Below, one piece after another: positions 35,624-45,897 of a DNA stretch of 64,000 nt. The translations under genes were made by a program, and so were the position numbers. Source of the DNA: Paracoccaceae bacterium (GTDB taxonomy: Bacteria > Pseudomonadota > Alphaproteobacteria > Rhodobacterales > Rhodobacteraceae); NCBI GenBank assembly GCA_014872815.1, contig WKFK01000014.1, positions 248,001-312,000 on the forward strand, in the 5' to 3' direction. Position 1 is the first letter of the stretch, and each line of letters starts with the position of its first letter. The notes under the pieces were generated by a model. That model saw only the letters and a program-made list of their open reading frames with translations. It was not told the DNA's origin and searched no databases.

Positions 35624-37795
35624 TCAGCCGCATTTGCGGTCATAACTCTTATTATTCGAATTTACTGAAAAACCAAGTAGCGCGACATTGAAGCCAACTC
35701 GGGTGCTAGACTGCACATTAGTCGAAGTGGAAAAACGGCGCGAGAGGGAAAGTCCGACACGCAAACATTCGTTCCGGTACTCAAGCCCGACGCCAGCTTC
35801 GGAAGTTTCGCCGCTTACAGCATCAAAACGCCAATCCATCAGTCCGGTCCAGTGCCGATTGAGGCGATAGCTTCCATCAAAGGTCAATTCGGAAATGTCA
35901 CTCGCGCGGGATTCTGCGAGATCTTTCTCTAACCAGATGTAGCTTGCGTCGAGCCAGAGTGTTTCATTGGTCCAGCCGATACGCGCTGCCGCCTTGTCTA
36001 AGTCTCCGCGCGTGTCAAAAATGGCGCGGCCTGTGAACAAAAGGCCGTCTTGATTGCTGATTTGTCCAGCAACCAAAAGATCAGATGACGTTCCTGAAAG
36101 CCCCGAGCTTTGTGTGAAATTCGTTTCTGGATCTTGCCTAAATACCTGTCCAAACGTCAGATTTCCGCGCCACCCAGTTGTGCTGATACGCGACCAATTC
36201 AATCCAACAGCTGTAGACAAACCGCGTTCTCGTCGGTCGTGTGAAGGGAAACGAGACAGGGAAAGTAGATTTCCTTCGTCAAACTCCACAGCGGTACTTT
36301 CATCGTTGGCGATATCGAGGTTGTCGCCGCCGGTCCATGCAATTTGAGCGACTGGTTCAATGACATAGGTGGCGCCATTGTCTGCAGTTTTGGACATCGG
36401 ATAGCGCAGATATGCTGCCAAGGACGGTGCGAGCCCACTGTCAAACGAACTGACCGTGCTGTCGTTGTTTGTTGAATAGGCGTCAAAAGCCAACGCCCCC
36501 GTTACCCCTGTGCGCAGCCCGTTGCCCAAGGTCCAGTCCCCCAACCATTGCACGCTCGCATTGGCACGAGTGACATCCCGACCGACAACGTCATCTGTGG
36601 AGCGACGGACATGTCCATGCGCCTCTATATTGGTGCGCAACTCACCACCCCAAATGTTGAGGTATCGCCTCTCTGTCTCCGCTTTTAAGACGAGCGAAGG
36701 AATTTCATCGTCACTCTCGCCTTCTCGAAGGGTCTTGTAGTGATAAAGCGCAAACCGAGTGTTTTCAGTGCGGCTTGAACGCGTGATTTTGATATCACTG
36801 TTGAGGCGGTCGTAATCCGCATAGTCATAGTCGGTGAGGTATGTGTCGTCGGTTACCGCTTTGAGGTCAAAGGTCAGTTTAAAGTCTCTACGGAGCTGAA
36901 ATAAACCTTCTGCAAACACGTATCCGCGTGTTTTTTTAGTTCCGATCGTGTCGTTTGATAGAGCGCCGTTAAACTCCAAGCCTCCGTTTTTGAAAGCTTG
37001 TCGATATCGAAATTCTAGGGTCTGTGTTTCGCTGGACAGATAAGGTGTCAGCGTGACATCTTTGTCCGTCCCCCAAGGAAGAAAGTAAGGTACTTTCACA
37101 CCATATCCCAGCAAAGTCGAATGATTGAACTCTGGGATTAGGAAGCCGCGTGTGCGGTCCAATGTCGGGTCCGGCATGCGCAAGTGCGGAAAATAGAATA
37201 TGGGAATGTCGCGTACCAAAACACTCGCGTGATCAAAGTACAGTTGCTTTTCCAATTGGTCATGGACCACGCGACGGGCGCGTATCTGCCAGAGAGGGGG
37301 CTCGCCAGTCGTACAAACGTGGCATGAACTTACCGTGGTTTTATCTAAGACATTGTAACGTCCGTCTGAGCGCGTCAGCTTTGTCGCGGCCAACTGAACC
37401 TGATCGGCGAGTACAAGTCTTGCGCTATGGATGATCCCATTGCGCAACTCGCTGTCGAGTTCCGCGGCACTTGCGATGACAGTGGCTTGGTCGCCTTGCG
37501 TGATACGAATAGGGCCGGTGAGACGGATCTCGCCGGTTTCGTTATTGTAGATCACCTCTTTTGCGGTCAAGCGAATGTCTCCAGACAGCGCTTCGACATT
37601 TCCGCGTGCGATCAGAAGACCCTCTGCTGTGAGTGTCACTGCATCTGCTACCAAGACAACGTTTTGCAATTCTGAAGCCGTGCTGGGGGCTTGCTGTTGC
37701 GCTACGCTAGTGCTTTGTTGCGCTGATGCTGGCAGTGTTGTGGCCAAAGCCGCGGTTGACGCTGCCAGTAAAAAAAGAGTCGGAAAGGTCTTCAT
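35624..37795 (-). CDS. lptD: LPS-assembly outer-membrane protein LptD
   Basis: Outer-membrane barrel that inserts lipopolysaccharide into the outer leaflet. The 723 residues include a signal peptide (LAASTAALATTLPASAQ), an N-terminal OstA/LptA-like beta-jellyroll (VVLVADAVTLTAEGLLIARGNVEA) and a long barrel. Cysteine pairs that could form the known disulphides are CHVC near residue 159 and two near the C-terminus (NEC, RKCG). It sits between lptG and surA, the usual alphaproteobacterial order. Confidence 0.95.
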   Translation of the reverse strand: MKTFPTLFLLAASTAALATTLPASAQQSTSVAQQQAPSTASELQNVVLVADAVTLTAEGLLIARGNVEALSGDIRLTAKEVIYNNETGEIRLTGPIRITQGDQATVIASAAELDSELRNGIIHSARLVLADQVQLAATKLTRSDGRYNVLDKTTVSSCHVCTTGEPPLWQIRARRVVHDQLEKQLYFDHASVLVRDIPIFYFPHLRMPDPTLDRTRGFLIPEFNHSTLLGYGVKVPYFLPWGTDKDVTLTPYLSSETQTLEFRYRQAFKNGGLEFNGALSNDTIGTKKTRGYVFAEGLFQLRRDFKLTFDLKAVTDDTYLTDYDYADYDRLNSDIKITRSSRTENTRFALYHYKTLREGESDDEIPSLVLKAETERRYLNIWGGELRTNIEAHGHVRRSTDDVVGRDVTRANASVQWLGDWTLGNGLRTGVTGALAFDAYSTNNDSTVSSFDSGLAPSLAAYLRYPMSKTADNGATYVIEPVAQIAWTGGDNLDIANDESTAVEFDEGNLLSLSRFPSHDRRERGLSTAVGLNWSRISTTGWRGNLTFGQVFRQDPETNFTQSSGLSGTSSDLLVAGQISNQDGLLFTGRAIFDTRGDLDKAAARIGWTNETLWLDASYIWLEKDLAESRASDISELTFDGSYRLNRHWTGLMDWRFDAVSGETSEAGVGLEYRNECLRVGLSLSRRFSTSTNVQSSTRVGFNVALLGFSVNSNNKSYDRKCG

Positions 37796-38889
37796 CCGTC
37801 CTCCATATGCAACAAAAACCCAAGAGCCAATAAAATGCTGGCAATGGGCGGTGCCCAGGCCGCCAACATCACAGGAATCTGGCCGTTTTCACCCAGAATT
37901 TGCGCAAAGTTTCGAATGAAATGGAGGCCAAATCCAATAAGAACCGAAATCAAAACTGCGATGCCTGTGTTACCAAATCGGGTGTGGCGCATTGTGAAAG
38001 CCGAAGCCACAAGAACCATCGCCATAAGAAACAAAGGTTGAGCAAGTTCCATCTGAAGCCAGACAGTGTGCCGACGGGCAGAAAAACCCGCATCTTCTAG
38101 TTCGGCAATAAATGACGGCAGTTTCCATACAGAGATTGAGGACGGCGTTCCAAAGCGTTCTCGAATGCGATCTGCCGTTAGAGTGCTTGGGAATACAACA
38201 ACGTCTTCACGTTTTGGGGCGCCGCCTTCGTTCAGACCTACGCTTAGAGCCCATGTCCGGACATTGCTGAGCTCCCACCCGCCTTCGATCAGTCGCGCAG
38301 TGTCCGCTTCAATTCGAGTTTTTGGACCGCTGTCTTTTGCGTAGGTAACAATAGTGATGTCCATAAAAACAGTGGCGTCAGAGTTGGTTCGTCCCGCGTG
38401 AATGACGGCTTGTCCGTCGTCCCCACCTTGCCGCAACCAAATGCCCTCATCGGACAAGGAAAGAGCGCTACCGCCGCCTGATCTCAGCATCTCGCTCTGA
38501 GTTTCGTACTGCACAGAGGTCGCGGCCACGATCGGGTTGAGCATACTGACTGACAGAAGGCCTATCATAAGGGCAACCATGGTAGGCGACAGGACTGACA
38601 CAATTCCGGAGCGGCCAGCAGCACGCACAACCACCATTTCGGAACTACGCGACAGGTTTACGAACAGCGCGATTGTCGCAAGGATGACGATCAGCGGCAT
38701 CAACTGGTAGATGCTTTCAGGCGTGCGTAGTAGCGTGAGCCCGAGAACTTTTTCAAACCCAATGGATTCTACATCGTATCTACGCAGTTGTTCCATCATG
38801 TCTACGAGAACTGTGAGCACAAAGAACACGGTGCAGATGCCAAGGAAGATCCAGAGGAACTTGCGCGCGAAATAGAAGTGAACAGTCAT
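37792..38889 (-). CDS. lptG: LPS export ABC transporter permease LptG
   Basis: Inner-membrane half of the LptB2FG extractor. The 365 residues have two N-terminal and four C-terminal helices, with a periplasmic jellyroll between; it starts MTVHFYFARKFLWIFLGICT. The ATG at 38889 overlaps the lptF stop by four bases. A much longer open frame upstream is a reading-frame artefact inside lptF. The stop overlaps the lptD start. Confidence 0.94.
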   Translation of the reverse strand: MTVHFYFARKFLWIFLGICTVFFVLTVLVDMMEQLRRYDVESIGFEKVLGLTLLRTPESIYQLMPLIVILATIALFVNLSRSSEMVVVRAAGRSGIVSVLSPTMVALMIGLLSVSMLNPIVAATSVQYETQSEMLRSGGGSALSLSDEGIWLRQGGDDGQAVIHAGRTNSDATVFMDITIVTYAKDSGPKTRIEADTARLIEGGWELSNVRTWALSVGLNEGGAPKREDVVVFPSTLTADRIRERFGTPSSISVWKLPSFIAELEDAGFSARRHTVWLQMELAQPLFLMAMVLVASAFTMRHTRFGNTGIAVLISVLIGFGLHFIRNFAQILGENGQIPVMLAAWAPPIASILLALGFLLHMEDG

Positions 38890-40004
38890 TGGGTCGCCCG
38901 CCTGCGCCAGTTCAGAGGATGGGCGGAGATGTAGAGCAGCACGCCTGCAACAACAAAGCCCAGTGCGCTGGGGATGTACATGATCGGCCAAAGATCCGGG
39001 TTGGCGCGCACAGGATCTGAGATCGCGTTTTTCATCGCTTCCAGAATGATGAGAATGACAAAGGCTGCAATGATCTGTCGCCAAACACCGAAGCGACTAA
39101 ATCCGCCCACAAGCAACATCGCAAAACCTATCAAGGCAAAACTGATTGTGGACAGTGGCATTGCAAAACGTTCGTGCAATTCCTCGGTAATGCCGCCGAC
39201 GCTTTCCCCGGTTACTTCTGCAACAGCGTCGACTTTGCCGAGGATGTCCCATGATGAAAAATGCTTGGCCGATACGCGAGGTTTCGCGCTTGGGTCAATT
39301 AGGGCACTGATGTCGTAAGAGAAATCGGCAAAGGTTGTCGTCATCAATGTGTCAGTGTCATGCCGATGGAGTTGTGCCAGCCCATCCACCATAACAAGTT
39401 TGGGTCCGGTTTCGTCTTGAACCAGGTAGGCATCAGAAGCGGTGTAAGAGGTAGTGCGACCATGTGTGCGTTGGTCGGAAAGAAAAACATCCTTGAGCAC
39501 GCCATTGGGCGTGATTTCGCGGATGTAGAAAGTGACGCCATCAGCAGGATGCAAAAATGTGCCATCTGTCAAAAGCCGAGCCGTCACATTTTCAGTAATT
39601 TCTTTTTGTCGTTTGCTGAGTTCCGCGTTGCTTGCTGGGACCAGGAAATGCGTGAGAGCGGACAGCATGAGGGCGCAAATTAATCCGAAAACGGCCACAG
39701 GGCGCGCCAGGCGCCAAGGACTAAAACCAGTCGCCTGCATAACGGTCAGTTCACTTTCGCTGGACAAGCGGTTGGTCACATAAACGGTTCCTGCGAACAC
39801 AGCGATGGGCAGAACCAAACGGATTACGTTTGGTAGAGTTAGTACCGACAATTCCAGAAACACCGAAACGTTTTGGCCGCTGGCGATCAACTGATCAAAC
39901 AGCGACACCGCACGATTAACCCAGTAAACGGACACAAGGATCAGCGCAAAAAAACCGAACAGTGTCAGGAATTGCGACAGGATATATCTGTCGAATCTGC
40001 TCAC
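38886..40004 (-). CDS. lptF: LPS export ABC transporter permease LptF
   Basis: The other permease half of the Lpt extractor, 372 residues, starting MSRFDRYILSQFLTLFGFFA from a GTG. Typical LptF/LptG motifs are RLSSESELTVMQATGFSPWRLARP and FRRPATQ-like C-terminal basic residues (NWRRRATQ). It is the promoter-proximal gene of the envelope operon and is divergent from pepA. Confidence 0.94.
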   Translation of the reverse strand: MSRFDRYILSQFLTLFGFFALILVSVYWVNRAVSLFDQLIASGQNVSVFLELSVLTLPNVIRLVLPIAVFAGTVYVTNRLSSESELTVMQATGFSPWRLARPVAVFGLICALMLSALTHFLVPASNAELSKRQKEITENVTARLLTDGTFLHPADGVTFYIREITPNGVLKDVFLSDQRTHGRTTSYTASDAYLVQDETGPKLVMVDGLAQLHRHDTDTLMTTTFADFSYDISALIDPSAKPRVSAKHFSSWDILGKVDAVAEVTGESVGGITEELHERFAMPLSTISFALIGFAMLLVGGFSRFGVWRQIIAAFVILIILEAMKNAISDPVRANPDLWPIMYIPSALGFVVAGVLLYISAHPLNWRRRATQ

Positions 40005-40146
40005 CTGATAAGAATCCCCCGAACCCTATTATTGGCGGCACTTTAGGCGAAATTTTCGGGTGGTGAAACTGCTAACTGGCGAAGTGCTCTGGTCAAGCGA
40101 GCGGGTGCGCGTTAGGTGTTTGGGAACGCGATTTTGGAGGTATATT

Positions 40147-41613
40147 ATGCGCCCTGTGACGATTTCTTTTGAAGAGACCAAGCTGGATGATATTGGCAGC
40201 GTGGAGGGGCGCATTGCGGTCTTTGTACCGGCGGAAGGCAATCTGGATCAGGGCGCGCGACGCCTGAACCGCTTGACTCGTGGGGCCGTAGAACGGCTGC
40301 GGGAGGACAAGGCCGAAGAAGCCAGCCTTGGCACCGTGTTCAGCCTGTCCTATCCGGCTGGTGTGGTGGCAGAAGCTGTGGACGTGGTGATCCTGCCACG
40401 TCGCTGTTCCGTCGAAGACGCCCGCAAAGCCGGTGCTGGACTTGGGAAGGTCCGTGGCAATGCCGCGCTTACGGTTCTGGCGGGCACCAACCCAAAAGCG
40501 GCAGAAATCGCATTTGGTATCGCCATGCGCGACTATGGCTTTGACGATCACAAGACTGTAGATGCTAAAGAGGATGCCCGAGCCGTCACCATGATGGTCA
40601 GCAAGCCGGACGAGGTAGAAGCGGCAGCCGCACCACTTTTGGCCGTGGCTGAAGGCACATTTTTTACCCGCGATCTTGTAAACGAGCCTGCCAATGTGCT
40701 GACCACAACTGAGTTTGCCAATCGTCTGGTGGCGCTGAAAGACATTGGGCTTGAGGTAGAAGTCTTGGAAGAAGACAAGCTCAAGGAATTGGGCATGGGG
40801 GCGTTGTTGTCTGTTGGAGAAGGCTCGGAGAGCCCTTCAAAAGTTGCGGTGATGCAGTGGAATGGTGGCGAGAAAGATGCGGCGCCGTTGGCGCTGGTAG
40901 GCAAAGGCGTGGTGTTTGACACCGGTGGTATTTCCCTCAAGCCTGCCGCCGGTATGGAAGACATGACCATGGACATGGGCGGCGCGGGCGTTGTGGCGGG
41001 CGTGATGAAAGCTCTGGCATTGCGCAAGGCAAAAGCCAATGTGGTTGGGCTTGTCGGTCTGGTTGAAAATATGCCCTCGGGCCGCGCTACACGTCCTGGC
41101 GATGTGGTGACTTCCATGAAGGGCGACACCATTGAAGTGATCAACACCGATGCCGAGGGGCGTTTGGTTTTGTGTGACGTAATTCACTACGCGCAAGAAC
41201 GGTTTAAGCCAGCAGGCATGATCGATTTGGCCACTTTGACCGGCGCAATCATCATTGGCTTGGGTCACGAAAACGCAGGTGTGTTTTCCAACGATGACGC
41301 GCTCTGCAACGGGTTCTTGAAAGCCGCCGAAGCCGAGGGCGAAGGCGCGTGGCGGATGCCGCTCGGCAAAGGCTATGCCAAACAATTGAAGTCGCGGATT
41401 GCAGATGTGAAAAACGTTGGTGGCCGTCCGGCGGGATCAATCACCGCGGCCGAGTTCCTTCAGCGGTTTGTGCAGGACGGTACGCCCTGGATTCACCTCG
41501 ACATCGCCGGGGTGGCCAGTGTGAAAGCCGAAACCGCGCTGGCGCCAGCAGGGGCCACCGGGTGGGGTGTGAGCGCGCTGAGCCGCTTGGTTGCGGATAA
41601 GTTTGAGGGTTAA
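40147..41613 (+). CDS. pepA: Leucyl aminopeptidase
   Basis: Two-metal M17 aminopeptidase, 488 residues. Catalytic motifs are VGKGVVFDTGGISLKP, NMPSGRATRPGDV and the signature NTDAEGRLVL, which supplies metal ligands. Besides peptide turnover, PepA homologues can bind DNA. The ATG at 40147 has GGAGG a few bases upstream. It is cotranscribed with holC and divergent from the lptF operon. Confidence 0.95.
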   Translation: MRPVTISFEETKLDDIGSVEGRIAVFVPAEGNLDQGARRLNRLTRGAVERLREDKAEEASLGTVFSLSYPAGVVAEAVDVVILPRRCSVEDARKAGAGLGKVRGNAALTVLAGTNPKAAEIAFGIAMRDYGFDDHKTVDAKEDARAVTMMVSKPDEVEAAAAPLLAVAEGTFFTRDLVNEPANVLTTTEFANRLVALKDIGLEVEVLEEDKLKELGMGALLSVGEGSESPSKVAVMQWNGGEKDAAPLALVGKGVVFDTGGISLKPAAGMEDMTMDMGGAGVVAGVMKALALRKAKANVVGLVGLVENMPSGRATRPGDVVTSMKGDTIEVINTDAEGRLVLCDVIHYAQERFKPAGMIDLATLTGAIIIGLGHENAGVFSNDDALCNGFLKAAEAEGEGAWRMPLGKGYAKQLKSRIADVKNVGGRPAGSITAAEFLQRFVQDGTPWIHLDIAGVASVKAETALAPAGATGWGVSALSRLVADKFEG

Positions 41614-41616
41614 GCC

Positions 41617-42084
41617 TTGGGCGCTGCCTACTTCTACCATCTGACCCAGAATTCCATGGAGGTCACCCTGCCGCGTCTTTTGGAAAAGGCGCGCGGGGCC
41701 GGGTGGAAGATTGTCGTGCGGGGGCGGGATGAAGGCCGGATGGATTGGCTTGATCAAAAACTGTGGGCGTTGGGGGACACAAGTTTTCTCGCCCATGGTA
41801 TGGCTGGCGGGCCGCATGATGCGTTGCAGCCGGTGTTGCTGACCACATCGACGGATGTACCCGATGCCGTTGGCTGCGTGATGAGCGTGGACGGGGCGGG
41901 TGTGAGCGCAGAAGAGGTCAATGCAGTGGAGCGGGTGTGCATCCTATTTGACGGGCACGACCCGGAGGCGGTGCAACATGCGCGAGGACAGTGGAAAGCA
42001 CTGACCGATGCGGGCTGTGCGGCGCAGTACTGGTCCGAAGAGACCGGAAATTGGCAGAAAAAGGCTGAATCCGGAGGTGGTTAG
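41617..42084 (+). CDS. holC: DNA polymerase III chi subunit
   Basis: A 155-residue clamp-loader accessory protein that binds SSB. The sequence shows YFYHLTQNSMEVTLPRLLEKA at the start and WKIVVRGRDEGRMDWLDQKLW, both typical of HolC. The start is TTG, three bases after the pepA stop, with GAGGG upstream. The pepA-holC pairing is widespread in proteobacteria. Confidence 0.92.
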   Translation: MGAAYFYHLTQNSMEVTLPRLLEKARGAGWKIVVRGRDEGRMDWLDQKLWALGDTSFLAHGMAGGPHDALQPVLLTTSTDVPDAVGCVMSVDGAGVSAEEVNAVERVCILFDGHDPEAVQHARGQWKALTDAGCAAQYWSEETGNWQKKAESGGG

Positions 42085-42093
42085 GCGTCGAAT

Positions 42094-42675
42094 CTAACGT
42101 GTTAGGATAAGCTTGCTGCCTGTGATGGTGATTTGATCGAAGAGTTGGAGATAGCTCATGCCCAGGAGGGATTGGCCCATCTCTCCTTCGTTGACGCTGG
42201 CTCGGACATTTGTGTCAACATAGCCCCCCAAAGCCACTTCCTCCAAACGGACCGGTGCGGTGCGCACTTCGCCATTGGCGGTCATCGCGCGGCCAAAGTA
42301 GGGCAGGTTGTCTGGGTCCACACCAGCGCGGCGGGCATCGGCTTGTGTCAGCACCACATCGGTGGCACCGGTATCAACGACAAAATACACCTCCGCTCCG
42401 TTCACGGACAGCGTGGCATAGTAGTGCCCGTCATTGCTGCGTGGAATTTCGATACGACCTTCGTCAGCTAAGACCACCTGAGTGGGTGTCACAGTGCTGC
42501 GGATATCTTCCCACATGCCCACCACGGCGATGGCGCCAAGAAAGATCAGCGCCCAAATGGCGCCGTAACGCAGGGTTTGACCGAGATTGATGCGGCCGGA
42601 CCCGATGGTCCAGATCAGCACCATGACCAGCAAAAGCAGAAGATAGGCGAGGTTGCCAAAGGAGATGTCGTCCAT
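42094..42675 (-). CDS. Membrane-anchored retropepsin-like aspartic protease (clan AA)
   Basis: A 193-residue protein with two N-terminal hydrophobic segments and a periplasmic single-domain aspartic protease fold. The active site is VDTGATDVVLTQADARRAGV near residue 111, followed by LEEVALGGYVDTNVRASV and MSYLQLFDQ. It matches the TIGR02281-type family and would dimerise to be active. Its substrate is unknown. It lies four bases after marC on the same strand. Confidence 0.85.
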   Translation of the reverse strand: MDDISFGNLAYLLLLLVMVLIWTIGSGRINLGQTLRYGAIWALIFLGAIAVVGMWEDIRSTVTPTQVVLADEGRIEIPRSNDGHYYATLSVNGAEVYFVVDTGATDVVLTQADARRAGVDPDNLPYFGRAMTANGEVRTAPVRLEEVALGGYVDTNVRASVNEGEMGQSLLGMSYLQLFDQITITGSKLILTR

Positions 42676-42679
42676 GTGT

Positions 42680-43303
42680 TCAGCCCATAAACCCGAAGTC
42701 TTTCAGCCCATCCAGAATAAACTGCACCGACAGTGCAGCCAGCAACATGCCAAGTAAGCGCGTGATCACAGTAATTCCAGTACGGCCCAGCAAACGCTCA
42801 AAAAAGCCGGAAGTCAGGAAAAGGCAGAACACTATGGCCAGAACGAGAGCCGCAACGCCCAGAACAGCCAAAGTGGCCTGAACGCCAGAATCTTGACCTG
42901 CCAGAAGGATTACCGAGGTGATGGCACCGGGGCCTGCAAGCAAGGGAATGGACAGTGGAAAGATGGACGGATCAGGATAGTCTTCTTCGGCTTCTTCCGC
43001 CTGATCTTCCCGGCGTTTGGTGCGGCGTTCAAACAACATGTCAAAAGCGGTCACAAAAAGCAAAATGCCGCCGGCAATACGAAAGGCTGGCATTGAGATT
43101 CCGATGCCACCGAGCACGGCTTCTCCGAGAAAGCCAAACACAGACAAGATAACAAAGGCTGTCACACAAGCGCGGATTGCGATCTTGCGCCGCTCCTTCG
43201 CGGGAACGCCTTGAGTGAGCGAGATAAAGATCGGAAACAACCCAATTGGGTCGATGATCACAAAAAGCGTCACAAAAGCCGTGATGAAGGCGGCGCTATC
43301 CAT
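42680..43303 (-). CDS. MarC/UPF0056 family membrane protein
   Basis: A 207-residue protein with about six helices. MarC-family motifs are FVIIDPIGLFPIFISLTQG at the N-terminus and PLSIPLLAGPGAITSVILLAGQ in the middle. The charged loop between helices (RRTKRREDQAEEAEEDYPD) is cytoplasmic. Despite the name, a drug-efflux role is not established for this family. It is cotranscribed with the aspartic protease. Confidence 0.9.
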   Translation of the reverse strand: MDSAAFITAFVTLFVIIDPIGLFPIFISLTQGVPAKERRKIAIRACVTAFVILSVFGFLGEAVLGGIGISMPAFRIAGGILLFVTAFDMLFERRTKRREDQAEEAEEDYPDPSIFPLSIPLLAGPGAITSVILLAGQDSGVQATLAVLGVAALVLAIVFCLFLTSGFFERLLGRTGITVITRLLGMLLAALSVQFILDGLKDFGFMG

Positions 43304-43345
43304 GGTAAGTTTAGGTTCCTGTCAGTGGTGAAACAGACGCTACGC

Positions 43346-45196
43346 TCAGGCTTCGGCTTTTTCCAGCTTTTCCAGCGCCTTCATCCAAAGATCTTCGGCA
43401 CGGTCCTGAGCATCCCGGACTTCGGCGTATTTCTTTTGCCAGACTTCCATTTCGCCGAGTTTCTCGTCTTCATACAGCGAAGGATCAGCCAATTTCTTGG
43501 CCAGTTTGTCGGCCATGTCATTGAGTTTCTCGACACGCTGTTCGGATTTGCGTACCTCGGCCCGCAAGGCAAGGATATCATCCCGGCTGGCGCGCTTGGG
43601 GGCTGGTTTGGCTTTCGGTTTGGAGCTGACCGGCTTGTCGGCTGTCAGCAGCAACTTACGATAGGCCTGAAGGTCTTCCTCATATGGCTTCACTGTGCCG
43701 TCTTTGACCAGCCACAGGCGATCCGCCACCAAAGTCAGCAGGTGCATGTCATGGCTGACCAAAATCACGGCACCGGAATAGGCGGTGAGGGCCTCGACCA
43801 GCGCTTCACGGCTTTCGATGTCGAGGTGGTTGGTGGGTTCGTCGAGGATCAAGAGATGCGGTGCGTCCAAAGTGGCCAGCAACAGGGACAGGCGGGCTTT
43901 CTGACCACCGGATAGGCGGCCCACTTCGGTTTCTGCCTGTGCGGCGCCAAGACCGAACCCTGCTAAGCGGGCACGCAGACGTGCCTGTCCCTCAGCTGGG
44001 CGTTCCCGCATTAGGTGCTGGATGGGAGTTTCGTCGACGTAAAGTTCATCTACTTGGTGCTGGGCAAAGAAGCCGATGCGCAGCTTGGAGGAGGTTGTGA
44101 ACTTGCCGCTCATAGGCTGCAGACGGCTAGAAAGCAGTTTCGCCAGTGTCGACTTACCCTGACCGTTTTTGCCCAAAAGCGCGATGCGATCATCCTGATC
44201 AATGCGCAGGTTCAGGTTCTTGAGCACCACTGTGTCGCCATAGCCAGTGGAGCCACCTTCGATGGCGATGATCGGCGGAGAAAGCTCTTCCGGCTTGGGG
44301 AAAGTGAACACCACACGTGCCGCATCTTCTGGCGCCGTGATCGGTGTCATTTTTTCCAACATCTTCACGCGGCTCTGGGCTTGTTTGGCTTTGGAGGCCT
44401 TGGCTTTGAAGCGGTCCACGAAGGCTTGCAGGTGTTCGCGTTGCGCTTGTTGTTTCTTGGCCGCAGCGGCCTGTACGGCGCGTTGTTCCGCGCGTTGCTT
44501 TGCGAACTGATCATAGGTGCCGGTGTAGTAGGCCAGCTTGCGCTCATCCAAATGCAGGATTGCACCAACGGAACGGTTGAGCAACTCTCGGTCGTGCGAG
44601 ATGATCAGTACCGTGTGGGGATATTTGACCAGATAGTTTTCAAGCCAAAGCGCGCCCTCGAGATCGAGGTAGTTGGTGGGTTCGTCAAGCAGTAGGTAGT
44701 CCGGCTGCGAGAACAGCACTGCCGCCAGAGCCACACGCATACGCCAGCCGCCGGAATAGGCGGAGCAGGGCAGTTGTTGGTCCTCATGGTCAAAACCTAG
44801 GCCTTTGAGGATGGAGGCGGCGCGGGCCTCGGCGCTCCAAGCGTCAATGTCGCTTAGGCGAGTCTGGATCTCCGCGATGCGATTGGAATCAGTGGCGGTT
44901 TCAGACTCGGCCAGCAAGGCCGCCCGTTCGGTGTCTGCCGCCAGCACAGTGTCGATCAGCGACACTTCGTTGGAGGGCACCTCCTGCGCAACGCCGCCAA
45001 TTCGAGCGCGCTGGGGCAGGGTGATGTTGCCGCCTTCCAAGGACAACTCCCCGCGGATCAGGCGAAAAAGCGTGGTTTTGCCTGCGCCATTGCGGCCAAT
45101 CAAACCCACTTTGTGGCCGGTGGGAATCGTTGCAGAAGCGCCCTCAAATAAGGGGCGGCCTTCGACGGAATAGGAGATGTCTGAAATCTTAAGCAT
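43346..45196 (-). CDS. ABC-F family ATPase (Uup/YheS-like)
   Basis: A soluble tandem ABC ATPase of 616 residues with no membrane part. The first domain has GRNGAGKTT and [11 protein letters not shown]; the second has GKNGQGKST and [12 protein letters not shown] basic linker ([32 protein letters not shown]) and a C-terminal coiled coil ([19 protein letters not shown]) are present. ABC-F proteins act at the ribosome as translation factors. The start is ATG 45196 ([13 protein letters not shown]); the upstream extension lacks support. Confidence 0.92.
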   Translation of the reverse strand: MLKISDISYSVEGRPLFEGASATIPTGHKVGLIGRNGAGKTTLFRLIRGELSLEGGNITLPQRARIGGVAQEVPSNEVSLIDTVLAADTERAALLAESETATDSNRIAEIQTRLSDIDAWSAEARAASILKGLGFDHEDQQLPCSAYSGGWRMRVALAAVLFSQPDYLLLDEPTNYLDLEGALWLENYLVKYPHTVLIISHDRELLNRSVGAILHLDERKLAYYTGTYDQFAKQRAEQRAVQAAAAKKQQAQREHLQAFVDRFKAKASKAKQAQSRVKMLEKMTPITAPEDAARVVFTFPKPEELSPPIIAIEGGSTGYGDTVVLKNLNLRIDQDDRIALLGKNGQGKSTLAKLLSSRLQPMSGKFTTSSKLRIGFFAQHQVDELYVDETPIQHLMRERPAEGQARLRARLAGFGLGAAQAETEVGRLSGGQKARLSLLLATLDAPHLLILDEPTNHLDIESREALVEALTAYSGAVILVSHDMHLLTLVADRLWLVKDGTVKPYEEDLQAYRKLLLTADKPVSSKPKAKPAPKRASRDDILALRAEVRKSEQRVEKLNDMADKLAKKLADPSLYEDEKLGEMEVWQKKYAEVRDAQDRAEDLWMKALEKLEKAEA

Positions 45197-45329
45197 GGGG
45201 CGGGTGTGGCGCAGTATTGCGACGGCGTCAATCATCGCTTTTCAAGTCCTCAAACCCATGGTATCGGAGCGCCAATTCGAATGCTGGCCAGACGTGGTGT
45301 CTGGCCCTCACTTTAATGGAGATACAGAC

Positions 45330-45752
45330 ATGGCTCTGGAACGCACCTTCTCGATCATCAAACCTGATGCCACCCGCCGCAACCTGACCGGCGCGATCAA
45401 CGCCAAGTTCGAAGAAGCTGGCCTGCGCATCGTCGCACAGAAGCGCATCCACCTGACCAAAGAGCAAGCTGGCGTTTTCTACGCTGTGCATGCCGAGCGT
45501 CCATTCTACGACGAACTGTGCGAGTTCATGGCGTCCGCGCCAATCGTTGCTCAGGTTCTGGAAGGTGAAGGTGCAATCGCGAAGAACCGCGAAGTTATGG
45601 GCGCAACCAACCCAGCCGACGCAGCGCCAGGCACCATCCGTGCAGAATTCGCTGAATCTGTTGGCGAAAACTCCGTACACGGTTCTGACGCTCCAGAAAC
45701 CGCTGCGGTAGAAATCGCATACTTCTTCTCCGGTCTGGAGCTGGTAGGCTAA
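45330..45752 (+). CDS. ndk: Nucleoside diphosphate kinase
   Basis: Phosphotransfer enzyme that balances NTP pools, 140 residues, normal length. Start [21 protein letters not shown]; the active-site His is in [13 protein letters not shown]. The ATG at 45330 is preceded by TGGAGAT. It is divergent from the ABC-F gene and ends at a terminator. Confidence 0.97.
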   Translation: MALERTFSIIKPDATRRNLTGAINAKFEEAGLRIVAQKRIHLTKEQAGVFYAVHAERPFYDELCEFMASAPIVAQVLEGEGAIAKNREVMGATNPADAAPGTIRAEFAESVGENSVHGSDAPETAAVEIAYFFSGLELVG

Positions 45753-45779
45753 GCCAACCGGTTTTTTGATCATTTCTTA

Positions 45780-45812
45780 AGGGGCCTGCCAGTTGCGCGG
45801 GCCCCTATTTTC
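45780..45812 (+). terminator. Rho-independent terminator of ndk
   Basis: AGGGGCC (45780-45786) pairs with GGCCCCT (45800-45806), followed by ATTTTCTT. Confidence 0.75.
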
Positions 45813-45897
45813 TTGCCTGAACCTTTAAAGCCAGACACGTTAGGATTGTTCGAGTTGTGTTGGGTTGTTTCTAAAAGGGAATTGGGGAGATTTTACC

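Noticed and set aside
37792-39084. Longer LptG starting within lptF
   Set aside because: The first 65 residues are out-of-frame lptF. The ATG at 38889 overlaps the lptF stop by four bases, as expected for a coupled pair.
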